Positions 30,764 to 38,828 of a stretch of 39,539 bases of DNA are shown here, piece by piece (the first letter of the stretch is position 1; the number at the start of each line of letters is the position of its first letter). Made by a program: the position numbers and the translations under genes. This DNA is from Thermithiobacillus tepidarius DSM 3134 (lineage in GTDB: Bacteria > Pseudomonadota > Gammaproteobacteria > Acidithiobacillales > Thermithiobacillaceae): contig NZ_AUIS01000026.1 in assembly GCF_000423825.1 (NCBI RefSeq), positions 1-39,539 of the forward strand, written 5' to 3'. Under the pieces are notes generated by a model. The model saw only the letters and a program-made list of their open reading frames with translations, was not told where the DNA came from and searched no databases.

Positions 30764-33004
30764 CTACCCCTTCAGGCGTTGGATGCGGGATACCACGGGC
30801 AGGGAGCGCAGCGCACGCATGATGCGGGCCAGGTGATCCCGGTTGGCTACGTCGATGGTGAAGGTGATTCCCGTGTAGAGGCCGTCCTTCTCCTCGATGT
30901 CCACGTGGTTGATGTTGGAGCCTTCCTCGGCAATGAGGGTGGCCAGCTTGGCCAGCACGCCGCGGGCGTGCTCGACCACGGCACGGATGGTGACCGGGTA
31001 TTCGCCCCTGGCTTCCGGGTCCCACTGCACGTCCACCCATTTGTCGCGGCGCTTGCGCCACTCGCCGATATTGGGGCAGTCCGGAGTGTGCACGACGATG
31101 CCGCGCCCGGCGGTGACGAAGCCGACGATGGGATCACCCGGGATGGGCCGGCAACAGCGTGCCAGCGTCAGCGGCATGCCCTCGGTGCCGCGGATGCTGA
31201 GCGAGAAATTCTTGCTCCGCTCGGCCAGGGCGTCCGTTTCCTCAAGAGGGCCCAGCGGCTCCGGCAACAGGCTGTGGGCGACCACCAGCGGGAAGACCTC
31301 GCCCATGCCGACGGCTTCGAACAGGGCCGTGGGCGTGTCCATCCGGAAGGTGGGCAGGATGCGCTGCCAGTCCTCGATCAGCACGTCGTCCAGCTTGCCG
31401 CCCAGCGAGTTGAGCGCCTTGTCCAGCAGACGCCGGCCCATGGCCTCGGCCTCGGTGCGCTGCATGTTCTTGAGATGGGCGCGGATGTTGGTGCGCGCCT
31501 TGCCGGTGACCACGAAATCCAGCCAGCCCGGATTGGGCGCGGCCGACGGCGCGGTGATGATCTCCACGTGATCGCCATTGGCGAGCGGCGTGCGCAACGG
31601 CACGAACTGGTCGTTGACCTTGGCGGCGATGCAGTGATTGCCGATGTCGGTGTGCACCGCATAGGCGAAGTCCACCGTGGTGGAGCCGTGCGGCAGGCTC
31701 ATGATCTTGCCCTTGGGGGTGAAGACGTAGACCTGGTCGGGGAAGAGGTCCATCTTCACGTTTTCCAGGAACTCGCGCGAGTCGCCGCCCTGCTGCTGCA
31801 GTTCCAGCAGCTGTTGCAGCCAGGCGCGCGCCTGCTGCTGGGCGCTGCTGGTGGACTGCTCGCCGGTCTTGTAGAGCCAATGGGCGGCCACCCCCGCTTC
31901 GGCCACCCGGTGCATGTCCTCGGTACGGACCTGCACCTCGATGGGATGGCCGAAGGGGCCGAAGACCACCGTGTGCAGGGACTGGTAGCCGTTGGCCTTG
32001 GGGATGGCGATGTAGTCCTTGAAGCGGCCCGGAATGGGCTTGTACAGATTGTGCACCAGGCCCAGCACCCGGTAGCAGGTGTCCACCGTGTCCACGATGA
32101 TGCGGAAGGCGTAGATGTCGTTGACGGCGTTGAAGGACAGGCACTTCTTCTGCATCTTCTGGTAGATGCTGTAGATATGCTTCTCGCGGCCCACCACCCG
32201 GCCCTCGATGCCTTCCTGGCGCAGGCGTTCCTCGATGGCGGCGCGGATCTTGGTCACCACTTCCTTGCGGTTGCCGCGCGCGGCCCGGACCGCCTCGGAC
32301 AGGGCATGCCAGCGCTTGGGATAGAGGTGGGCGAAGGCCAGCTCTTCGAGCTCGATGCGGATCGGATTGATGCCCAGGCGCTGAGCGATGGGCGCGTAGA
32401 TCTCCAGCGTCTCGCGCGAGATGCGCCGGCGCTTTTCCGAGGCCATGACGCCCATGGTGCGCATGTTGTGCAGCCGGTCGGCCAACTTGATGAGCACCAC
32501 GCGGATGTCCTTGGACATGGCCAACAGCATCTTGCGGAAATTCTCCGCCTGCGCTTCCTCGGAGGTTTCGAACTGCACCTTGCCCAACTTGGTGACGCCG
32601 TCGACCAGGTCGGCCACGGTCTCGCCGAAGTACTGGCTCAGCTCCTCCTTGCTGACGCCCGTGTCCTCGATGACGTCGTGCAGGATCGCTCCCTGGATGG
32701 AGGGCAGGTCCAGGCGCAGCTCGGCGAGGATGCCGGCCACCGCCAGCGGGTGCAGGATGTAGGGCTCGCCGCTGCGGCGGGCCTGGCCATGATGGGCGTG
32801 GGCGGCATACACGAAGGCGGCATGGGCGCCGGCGATTTCCTCCGGCTCCATGTACTGGCGCAACGCCTCCTGCAGGGGGGCGAAGGCCTGCTCCCCTGGC
32901 GGTTCCGGGACGGCCAGGGCGTCAGGCACGAAGCGGGACAGCGCCGCCGGCGCGTCACCCTGGTGCCTGGCGGTCTCGCTGGCGGCGGGAGTGGGGAGCG
33001 TCAT
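30764..33004 (-). CDS. spoT: Bifunctional (p)ppGpp synthetase/hydrolase SpoT
   Basis: A 746-residue stringent-response enzyme. The N-terminal hydrolase domain has the HD motif HDVIEDT (about residues 110-116) and further metal ligands in RLHNMRT. The synthetase domain follows with GREKHIYSIYQKM and YAFRIIVDT. TGS (VYVFTPKGKI), helical and zinc-finger regions and a C-terminal ACT domain (TIRAVVEHARGVLAKLATLI) complete the protein. The intact HD motif argues for SpoT rather than RelA. AAGGAAG precedes the ATG at 33004, which lies 16 bases after rpoZ. The order gmk-rpoZ-spoT is the classic one. Confidence 0.95.
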   Translation of the reverse strand: MTLPTPAASETARHQGDAPAALSRFVPDALAVPEPPGEQAFAPLQEALRQYMEPEEIAGAHAAFVYAAHAHHGQARRSGEPYILHPLAVAGILAELRLDLPSIQGAILHDVIEDTGVSKEELSQYFGETVADLVDGVTKLGKVQFETSEEAQAENFRKMLLAMSKDIRVVLIKLADRLHNMRTMGVMASEKRRRISRETLEIYAPIAQRLGINPIRIELEELAFAHLYPKRWHALSEAVRAARGNRKEVVTKIRAAIEERLRQEGIEGRVVGREKHIYSIYQKMQKKCLSFNAVNDIYAFRIIVDTVDTCYRVLGLVHNLYKPIPGRFKDYIAIPKANGYQSLHTVVFGPFGHPIEVQVRTEDMHRVAEAGVAAHWLYKTGEQSTSSAQQQARAWLQQLLELQQQGGDSREFLENVKMDLFPDQVYVFTPKGKIMSLPHGSTTVDFAYAVHTDIGNHCIAAKVNDQFVPLRTPLANGDHVEIITAPSAAPNPGWLDFVVTGKARTNIRAHLKNMQRTEAEAMGRRLLDKALNSLGGKLDDVLIEDWQRILPTFRMDTPTALFEAVGMGEVFPLVVAHSLLPEPLGPLEETDALAERSKNFSLSIRGTEGMPLTLARCCRPIPGDPIVGFVTAGRGIVVHTPDCPNIGEWRKRRDKWVDVQWDPEARGEYPVTIRAVVEHARGVLAKLATLIAEEGSNINHVDIEEKDGLYTGITFTIDVANRDHLARIMRALRSLPVVSRIQRLKG

Positions 33005-33020
33005 ACGCTTCCTTCAGGCG

Positions 33021-33275
33021 TCAGGCCTCGTCCTCGTGCCGGTAGGGCGGCGGCGAGAACTCCCGCGGCGGGGACACGGGCTCGTCCAGCACTTCGAGGC
33101 CGACCTTGCCGGCGGCGATTTCGCGCAGGGCGATCACCGTGGGCTTGTCCTTGTCGTCGTTGATCCTGGGCGCCGAGCCCATGGCGATCTGGCGGGCCCG
33201 GCGGGCGGCGACCAGGGTCAGTTGAAAGCGGTTGCTGACGTGTTCCAGGCAGTCTTCTACGGTGATGCGAGCCAT
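33021..33275 (-). CDS. rpoZ: RNA polymerase omega subunit
   Basis: An 84-residue subunit that helps assemble RNA polymerase and forms part of a ppGpp-binding site. It begins [28 protein letters not shown], the conserved helical core that wraps the beta' C-terminus, followed by [16 protein letters not shown]. The acidic Pro-rich tail is variable, as usual. AAGGA lies about 8 bases before the ATG at 33275. It is between gmk and spoT, so the polymerase subunit that senses ppGpp is co-expressed with the enzyme that makes it. Confidence 0.96.
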   Translation of the reverse strand: MARITVEDCLEHVSNRFQLTLVAARRARQIAMGSAPRINDDKDKPTVIALREIAAGKVGLEVLDEPVSPPREFSPPPYRHEDEA

Positions 33276-33408
33276 TGGGGTGTCCTTGCCGATCCAAAAA
33301 GGGGGTTAATCAAAACAACATCTTACGTCATTTGGCGTACGGATGCCAGTCGGTGCGGACCGGGTGCCGATCCGCGCAGCAGGCGGCAGGTGCCTGTTTT
33401 GGATAGCG

Positions 33409-34041
33409 CTACAGCCGCAGGAGTTCCCGCGTGCGCTGGCGCATTTCCTCGGTGTGCCGGCTGAGGCGCAGCCGCTCGGCATTGACGATGCAGCGCAATT
33501 GGGCCAAGGCGACGTCGAGCTGGTCGTTGACCACCACGTAATCGTACTCGTCGTAGTGCATCATCTCCCGCTGCGCTTCGCGGGTGCGCAGGGCGATGAC
33601 CTCCTCGCTGTCCTGGCCGCGGTCGCGCAGCCGCGCCTCGAGCACATCGGCGGACGGCGGCAGAATGAAGATGCTGACCGTCTGCTTGGGCAGGCGCTCG
33701 CGCACCTGGCGCGCCCCCTGCCAGTCGATTTCCAGCAGCACGTCAGTGCCGATCAGCAGCTGGCGCTTCACCCAGTCCTCGCCGGTGCCGTAGTGATTGC
33801 CGAAGACGTGCGCGTGCTCCAGGAAGGCGCCCTCTTCCACCATGTGCTCGAAGGTGGCGGTATCCACGAAATGGTAGTGCTCGCCATCCCGCTCGCCGGG
33901 GCGGGGTGGACGCGTGGTGTAGGATACCGAGTGGCGCAGATCGGGCGTCTGTTCGATCAGCGCCCGGCTCAAAGTCGTCTTCCCGGCCCCGCTGGGCGCG
34001 GAAATGATCCACAGAATGCCTGCGTGGGATGGCGTTTGCAC
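33409..34041 (-). CDS. gmk: Guanylate kinase
   Basis: A 210-residue enzyme that makes GDP from GMP. The P-loop is APSGAGKTTLS (about residues 15-25); GMP-binding residues lie in SVSYTTRPPRPGERDGEHYHF, split by the usual Arg and Tyr/Glu contacts, and LEIDWQGA is the Walker B region. The start is a GTG at 34041 with AAAGGA 7 bases upstream; an upstream in-frame extension would overlap the gap to yicC and has no family similarity. Gmk is a target of ppGpp in many bacteria, which fits the nearby spoT. Confidence 0.95.
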   Translation of the reverse strand: MQTPSHAGILWIISAPSGAGKTTLSRALIEQTPDLRHSVSYTTRPPRPGERDGEHYHFVDTATFEHMVEEGAFLEHAHVFGNHYGTGEDWVKRQLLIGTDVLLEIDWQGARQVRERLPKQTVSIFILPPSADVLEARLRDRGQDSEEVIALRTREAQREMMHYDEYDYVVVNDQLDVALAQLRCIVNAERLRLSRHTEEMRQRTRELLRL

Positions 34042-34142
34042 GGTTATTCCTTTCTTTTTGGCTTGCTGAACGCGGAGGCGGGACGACGCCCGGCCGGGAG
34101 CGGCGACAGGCCGTTGTCTCGGCACTCGGCCCTCATGGTTCG

Positions 34143-35012
34143 TCACTCGATGTTTTGCACCTGTTCGCGCATCTGCTCGATCAGTACTTTCAGGGTCACG
34201 GCGGCCTGGGTGGTTTGCGCGTCTGCGGATTTGGAGCCGAGCGTATTCGCTTCGCGGTTCAGCTCCTGCATCATGAAGTCCAGGCGCCGGCCGACGGCCT
34301 CGTCGCTGCCGAGGATGCGGCGCACCTCGCCGACGTGGGTGTCCAGGCGATCCAGTTCCTCGGCCACGTCGATGCGCGTGGCAAAGAGCACGATCTCCTG
34401 TTCCAGGCGCGCCGGGTCGACCTTGTCGCGCAGCTCGCCCAGGCGTTCTTCCAGGCGGCTGCGGTAATCGGCCAGCAGGGCGGGGACGCGGGCGCGCACC
34501 TCGGCCACCGTGGCCTCGATGGCGTCCAGGCGCTCGCGCAGCAGTGCCGCCAGCTTCTCGCCCTCGCGCGCCCGGCTGTCCACCAGTTCGCGCAAGGCAT
34601 CGCGCAGCAGCGCCAGCGCCGCCTCGTGCAGCTGCTCGAGATCCACGCTCGGGCTCTGCAGCACGCCCGGCCACTTGAGGAAGTCGAGCGCCGACAGCGG
34701 CGCCTGCGCTTCCACGCGAAAGCCCACCTGCGCGGCCAGACGCGCCAGATCGTTGAGCAGCGCCTCGTTGACCGCCAGCGCGCCGTTCTCGCCGGCCACG
34801 GGCGGCGTCCAGCGCAGGGTGGCATCCACCTTGCCGCGTCGGATGCGCTTTTGGATCTGTTCCCGTACCCGCATTTCCAGGCCGCGCAGATCCTCCGGCA
34901 GGCGCGGGCTGATCTCGAGATAACGGTGGTTCACCGTGCGCAGTTCCCAGGACAGGGAGCCCAGGGCGCTGTGCGTCTCGCGCCGGGCAAAGGCGGTCAT
35001 GCTGAGGATCAT
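34143..35012 (-). CDS. yicC: YicC-family endoribonuclease
   Basis: A 289-residue protein of the YicC/YloC family, shown elsewhere to be endoribonucleases that act on small RNAs. It starts ILSMTAFARRE, has the ELRTVNHRYLEISPRLPEDLR segment and a long helical middle (Ala/Arg/Leu/Glu-rich, likely coiled coil), and ends in the conserved block QELNREANTLGSKSADAQ. Length matches the family (about 287). TAGGA stands about 8 bases before the ATG at 35012. yicC followed by gmk on one strand is a widespread gene pair. Confidence 0.94.
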   Translation of the reverse strand: MILSMTAFARRETHSALGSLSWELRTVNHRYLEISPRLPEDLRGLEMRVREQIQKRIRRGKVDATLRWTPPVAGENGALAVNEALLNDLARLAAQVGFRVEAQAPLSALDFLKWPGVLQSPSVDLEQLHEAALALLRDALRELVDSRAREGEKLAALLRERLDAIEATVAEVRARVPALLADYRSRLEERLGELRDKVDPARLEQEIVLFATRIDVAEELDRLDTHVGEVRRILGSDEAVGRRLDFMMQELNREANTLGSKSADAQTTQAAVTLKVLIEQMREQVQNIE

Positions 35013-35100
35013 GGACGATTCCTAAGAGATGAAAACCTGCATTGTAAATCAGGAGCGGTCGGGGTTATAGCCTGGCCGACCTTGTAGCCCCGCTCATAAC

Positions 35101-35126
35101 CACAATGGCCCGTGGGGGCCATTGTG
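35101..35126. other. Hairpin between yicC and the host-attachment-like gene
   Basis: CACAATGGCC (35101-35110) pairs perfectly with GGCCATTGTG (35117-35126) around a 6-base loop. No U tract follows on either strand. It lies 30 bases past the stop of the minus-strand host-attachment-like gene and may be a Rho-type or processing end. Confidence 0.5.
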
Positions 35127-35155
35127 TCTGTACAGCAGCAAGCGGACGGGCGTCT

Positions 35156-35602
35156 CTAGGGGCACATGATCTTGCTGAGATGCGTCACCAGCTCCCGCTC
35201 GTCGCTTTTGGTGTAGTCCTTGTTCAGAGTATCCAGGATCAGGCCCGCCGTCGGGCCGTCCAGGCTGTCGCGCAGCAGGCCGAGGAAGCTCGGCGGCGCC
35301 ACCAGGACGAGGCGGTCATACTGATTGCCCGTGCGCCCGCTTTGCAGCTGCTGGGCCAGCTCCTGGGCAAAACGCTGGGCTTCGACTTCCTTGGGCTGGG
35401 TGGCCGGTTCCATGGCGGGACGTGCGCCCGGCGAGAAGCTCTGCTGCATCCGGCCCGGGGCATCCGCCACCAGATCCACCCCCTTTTTGCGACTGTCGGG
35501 ATGGTGCATCTCCTTTACCAGTTCCAGCCCCTTGTTGCAGCCGCGATTCAAGAAAAGTCGTGCCTCGCTGGCATTGGCCACCAACACCCATATCATTGTC
35601 AT
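35156..35602 (-). CDS. Host-attachment-family protein (PF10116-like)
   Basis: A 148-residue protein starting TMIWVLVANASEARLF, the usual opening of the 'required for attachment to host cells' family. It continues with a charged middle (HHPDSRKKG, then PKEVEAQRFAQELAQQL), the strand YDRLVLVAPPSFLGLLRD, and a Lys/Asp-rich end (NKDYTKSDERELVTHL). Despite the family name, homologues are common in free-living bacteria and the fold resembles archaeal release-factor/Rossmann-like proteins; no function is claimed. GAGG lies 6 bases before the ATG at 35602, preferred over the ATG at 35596 and the TTG at 35617. It is divergent from the ferredoxin gene. Confidence 0.8.
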   Translation of the reverse strand: MTMIWVLVANASEARLFLNRGCNKGLELVKEMHHPDSRKKGVDLVADAPGRMQQSFSPGARPAMEPATQPKEVEAQRFAQELAQQLQSGRTGNQYDRLVLVAPPSFLGLLRDSLDGPTAGLILDTLNKDYTKSDERELVTHLSKIMCP

Positions 35603-35676
35603 AAGCAACCTCGTCAATGTCCGTTGAACGATGCCGCATCTTGTTCGGCGGGATTTCCTTCTGCTGCGATCTAGGG

Positions 35677-35862
35677 GATAATGGCATCCTCTGATCTAGA
35701 GGGTGCGCTGGGAAAGCATGGCCGTGTCAGCCCGTAGCCCGGCAGGGGCGCAAAGCGCCAAGCGTTCCTTGGCTCCAGGCCCGGAACTCAATATCATAAG
35801 CCACGAAACTCTTGCGCTGTCCTCTGTCTAAGCATAGGCCAATTTTCTGTAGTGGAGTTCCC
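35677..35862 (+). promoter_or_regulatory. Possible structured leader of the BFD-like gene
   Basis: A GATAAT -10-like box lies at 35677-35682 with only a weak TTTCCT 17 bases upstream. Downstream, two hairpins share bases and exclude each other: GGCGC (35747-35751) with GCGCC (35755-35759), and GCCAAG (35757-35762) with CTTGGC (35768-35773). The implied leader is about 170 bases. Whether it is transcribed is not known. Confidence 0.3.
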
Positions 35863-36090
35863 ATGTCCGCCCAAGCCAAGAACCAAGACAAGTCCGCCGA
35901 AGTGGACTTGAGCCCCTACTGCTGCTGCTCCGAGGCCAGCTTCAACGAGATCCTGGCCCGGCAGCGCGCCGAGCCGCTGCCTTTCATGGACCTGACCATG
36001 GTCCACGCCGCCTGCGGCTCCGGCTGCGGCAGCTGCCTGGAAGAGCTGGAGAACTTCCTCAAGGAGCATGGCGCTTACATCGAGGATTGA
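35863..36090 (+). CDS. BFD-like [2Fe-2S] ferredoxin-type protein
   Basis: A 75-residue protein. The N-terminal CCC cluster (a CxC, about residues 20-22) and the C-terminal CGSGCGSCLEELENFL (CxxC as CGSC) give the four-cysteine arrangement of bacterioferritin-associated-ferredoxin-like domains, which hold a [2Fe-2S] cluster. In between is a short helix (FNEILARQR). An extra Cys beside each motif is unusual. Bfd proteins reduce iron stores in bacterioferritin; no bacterioferritin gene is in the window, so the partner is unknown. TGGAG lies 5 bases before the ATG at 35863. The hydrolase gene follows 18 bases after the stop. Confidence 0.75.
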   Translation: MSAQAKNQDKSAEVDLSPYCCCSEASFNEILARQRAEPLPFMDLTMVHAACGSGCGSCLEELENFLKEHGAYIED

Positions 36091-36108
36091 GACGCCCGGG
36101 GCGCGCGC

Positions 36109-37119
36109 TTGACGCCGCCTCGCTGCGCGCTTGTCCGCCCGGTGCGGGCGGGCGATCCTCTGACGCCTTTTCAGCCGCCCGCCTGGCTGCGCGGCGGCCA
36201 TGCCCAAACCATCTACGCCGCGCTGCTCGCCCCGCGGCCGCCGGTGGCGTATCGGCGCGAACGCTGGGCCACCCCGGATGGCGATTTCCTGGATCTGGAC
36301 TGGATCGACGGGCCGGCGGATGCGCCGTTGCTGGTGCTCTTCCATGGCCTGGAGAGCAATTCCGGCGGGCACTACGCCCGCGCCCTGATGGCCGCCCTGC
36401 GGGCGCGTGGCTGGCGCGGCGTGGTGCCGCACTTTCGCGGCTGCAGCGGCGAGCTGAACTGTCTGCCGCGCGCCTACCACGCGGGCGATAGCGCGGAGAT
36501 CGGCTGGATCCTGGAGCGCCTGGGGCGGCAGCGCGATGCGCCTTGCCTTGGCGTCGGCGTCTCCCTGGGCGGCAACATGCTGCTCAAGTATCTGGGCGAA
36601 GCCGGGGCGGCGGCCGGCCGCTGGCTGGATGCCGCCGCCGCGGTCTGCGCGCCGATGGATCTGGCGGCGGCGGGCGCGGCCCTGGATGCCGGCTTCAACC
36701 GCCTCTACACCTGGCATTTCCTGCGCAGCCTCAAGCCCAATGCAGCCGCCCGCCTGCGTCGCTTTCCCGAGCTCTTCGACGCCCGGGCCCTGCGCCGTGC
36801 GCGTACCCTGCGCGCCTTCGACGATACCGTGACCGCGCCCCTGCACGGCTTTCTCGGGGTGGACGACTATTGGCGCCGCGCATCCAGCAAGCCCCACCTG
36901 CCGCACATTCGAGTGCCGACCCTGCTGCTCAACGCCCTGGACGATCCCTTCTGCCCCGCCGACGCCCTGCCCGGGTCGGCTGACGTATCCGAGCAGGTGC
37001 GCTTGGACTACCAATCTGCCGGGGGGCACGTGGGGTTCGTGGCGGGGGCGTTTCCGGGGCATTTGCAGTGGCTGCCAGCGCATTTGCTGGGGTATTTCGA
37101 GGGGGTGCTCGGGAGCTGA
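36109..37119 (+). CDS. Alpha/beta hydrolase, YheT family
   Basis: A 336-residue cytoplasmic hydrolase. It begins FQPPAWLRGGHAQTIYA, the characteristic YheT N-terminal motif, and shows LVLFHGLESNSGGHY (oxyanion region), the nucleophile elbow GVSLGGN (Ser about residue 151), an acid in NALDDPFCP and the catalytic His in AGGHVGF. YheT proteins are predicted esterases of unknown natural substrate. The start is uncertain: TTG at 36109 gives the full N-terminus, GTG at 36142 is the next choice, and neither has a clear ribosome site. It lies 18 bases behind the ferredoxin gene and is probably translationally coupled. Confidence 0.88.
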   Translation: MTPPRCALVRPVRAGDPLTPFQPPAWLRGGHAQTIYAALLAPRPPVAYRRERWATPDGDFLDLDWIDGPADAPLLVLFHGLESNSGGHYARALMAALRARGWRGVVPHFRGCSGELNCLPRAYHAGDSAEIGWILERLGRQRDAPCLGVGVSLGGNMLLKYLGEAGAAAGRWLDAAAAVCAPMDLAAAGAALDAGFNRLYTWHFLRSLKPNAAARLRRFPELFDARALRRARTLRAFDDTVTAPLHGFLGVDDYWRRASSKPHLPHIRVPTLLLNALDDPFCPADALPGSADVSEQVRLDYQSAGGHVGFVAGAFPGHLQWLPAHLLGYFEGVLGS

Positions 37120-37207
37120 GCGGGACGCCTCGTCCGTTCACAGCCTCCGATTCAGCACGCACCTCCCGCTTGTGCTATGTTATGGTTTTTGCACACCCCG
37201 AGCCCCC

Positions 37208-38719
37208 ATGCTGAATACCCTGATCCGACAAATCCTTACCAGCCGCGTCTACGACGTGGCCCGGGAGACGCCGCTGGAGGCGGCCGCTAATCTGTCGCGC
37301 CGGCTGCACAACGCGGTGTCGTTCAAACGCGAGGACCTGCAGCCCGTGTTCAGCTTCAAGCTGCGCGGCGCCTACAACATGATCGCCCACTTGCGCGAGG
37401 CGGAGCGGACGCGGGGGGTGATCACGGCGAGCGCCGGCAATCACGCCCAGGGGGTGGCCTTCTCGGCCCAGCGGCTGGGCATCCGGGCCGTCATCGTCAT
37501 GCCGCAGACCACCCCGGAGATCAAGGTGGACGCCGTGCGCGCCTATGGCGCCGAGGTGGTGCTGGCGGGCGACAGCTATTCGGACGCCAAGGCGCATTGC
37601 GACCGGCTGGTGGCGGAAACGGGGCTGACCTTCATCCCTCCTTTCGACGATCCGCTGGTGATCGCCGGCCAGGGCACCATCGGCGACGAGATCCTGCGCC
37701 AGAGCCACGGCCATCTGGACGCCGTCTTTGTGCCCGTAGGAGGGGGCGGGCTGATTGCCGGGGTGGCCGGCTTTCTCAAGGTGCTGATGCCGCAGGTGCG
37801 CATCATCGGCGTGGAGCCCTTCGAGGCCGACGCCATGTACCAGTCCCTGCAGGCTGGCCGGCGCATCGCCCTGGATCAGGTGGGCATCTTCGCCGACGGT
37901 GTGGCAGTGCGCGAGGTGGGCGAGCACACCTTCGCTATCGTCAAGGATACTGTGGACGAGATCATCCGCGTCAGCAACGATGAGATCTGTGCCGCCATCA
38001 AGGACGTCTTCGACGACACTCGCGCGGTGATGGAGCCCGCCGGTGCCCTGTCGGTGGCGGGGCTGAAGGCCTATGTGGCGCGCGAAGGCGTCAGCGGCCA
38101 GCGCCTCGTGGCCGTCCTGTCCGGCGCCAACATGAACTTCGACCGCCTGCGCTTCGTGGCCGAGCGGGCGGAGCTGGGCGAGCAGCGCGAGGCGCTCTTT
38201 GCCGTGACCATTCCCGAGCGGCCCGGAGCCTTCCGCGCCTTCTGCAAGGCCATCGGCCGACGGGTGATCACCGAATTCAACTACCGGCTGAGCGGTCGCG
38301 ACAGCGCCCATATCTTCGTGGGCATCAGCACTCAGTCGCGCAAGGACGCCCGAATCCTGACCGAGACGCTGAGCCGGCAAGGCTATGCCACCACCGATCT
38401 GTCCGACGACGAAATGGCCAAGCTGCACATTCGCCATCTGGTCGGCGGCCATTCGCCCGAGGTGCGCAACGAGCTGGTATACCGCTTCGAGTTTCCCGAG
38501 CGGCCCGGCGCGCTGATGGAATTCCTCGACAAGCTGGGCGGGCATTGGAACATCAGCCTGTTCCACTACCGCAACCACGGCGCCGATTTCGGCCGGGTGC
38601 TGGCCGGCATCGAGGTGCCGCCGGCGGAGCTGCCCGAATTTCAACGTTTTCTGGAGCAGTTGGGATACCCGTACGCGGAGGAGGGGGGCAACCCCGCCTA
38701 TCAGCTTTTCCTCGGTTGA
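37208..38719 (+). CDS. ilvA: Threonine ammonia-lyase, biosynthetic
   Basis: A 503-residue PLP enzyme that converts threonine to 2-oxobutanoate, the first step of isoleucine synthesis. The PLP Lys is in SFKLRGAYN (about residue 52); SAGNHAQG and PVGGGGLIAG bind the phosphate. Two ACT-like regulatory domains follow (about 325-400 and 420-500), each opening with ERPGA, the usual length for the isoleucine-inhibited enzyme. The ATG at 37208 matches family N-termini; its ribosome site is weak. An extended -10-like TGC-TATGTT stands at 37173-37181. RidA, which removes the enamine by-product of this enzyme, is encoded at 29346-29732. Confidence 0.95.
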   Translation: MLNTLIRQILTSRVYDVARETPLEAAANLSRRLHNAVSFKREDLQPVFSFKLRGAYNMIAHLREAERTRGVITASAGNHAQGVAFSAQRLGIRAVIVMPQTTPEIKVDAVRAYGAEVVLAGDSYSDAKAHCDRLVAETGLTFIPPFDDPLVIAGQGTIGDEILRQSHGHLDAVFVPVGGGGLIAGVAGFLKVLMPQVRIIGVEPFEADAMYQSLQAGRRIALDQVGIFADGVAVREVGEHTFAIVKDTVDEIIRVSNDEICAAIKDVFDDTRAVMEPAGALSVAGLKAYVAREGVSGQRLVAVLSGANMNFDRLRFVAERAELGEQREALFAVTIPERPGAFRAFCKAIGRRVITEFNYRLSGRDSAHIFVGISTQSRKDARILTETLSRQGYATTDLSDDEMAKLHIRHLVGGHSPEVRNELVYRFEFPERPGALMEFLDKLGGHWNISLFHYRNHGADFGRVLAGIEVPPAELPEFQRFLEQLGYPYAEEGGNPAYQLFLG

Positions 38720-38738
38720 AGGATGGATCCGGGACAAG

Positions 38739-38767
38739 AAAAAAGCGCGCCAATCGGCGCGCTTTTT
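38739..38767. terminator. Bidirectional intrinsic terminator after ilvA
   Basis: GCGCGCC (38745-38751) pairs with GGCGCGC (38756-38762) around AATC, with A and T runs on either side (38739-38744 and 38763-38767). It can end transcripts from both strands. Confidence 0.92.
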
Positions 38768-38774
38768 CGTGGAC

Positions 38775-38809
38775 AAAAAACCCCGGATGGCGTTGTTGCC
38801 GCCATCCGG
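38775..38809 (-). terminator. Intrinsic terminator of the beta-helix gene
   Basis: On the minus strand CCGGATGGC (38809-38801) pairs perfectly with GCCATCCGG (38791-38783) around a 9-base loop, followed by GG and six T. It lies just after the stop of the minus-strand gene, back to back with the ilvA terminator. Confidence 0.8.
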
Positions 38810-38828
38810 ACAGTCGAGGCAGGCCCCT

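Noticed and set aside
30761-33163. A long plus-strand open frame opposite spoT
   Set aside because: Antisense shadow of spoT with a His/Leu/Gly-rich, domain-free translation. Similar shadows oppose resB, hemL, recG and ilvA and were left out for the same reason.
35741-35773. Resemblance to a c-di-GMP riboswitch (GGGGCGCAAAGC)
   Set aside because: Only the GCAAAGC piece is shared. The paired CACGCACAGGGCAAACC block and the second receptor hairpin of that class were not found.
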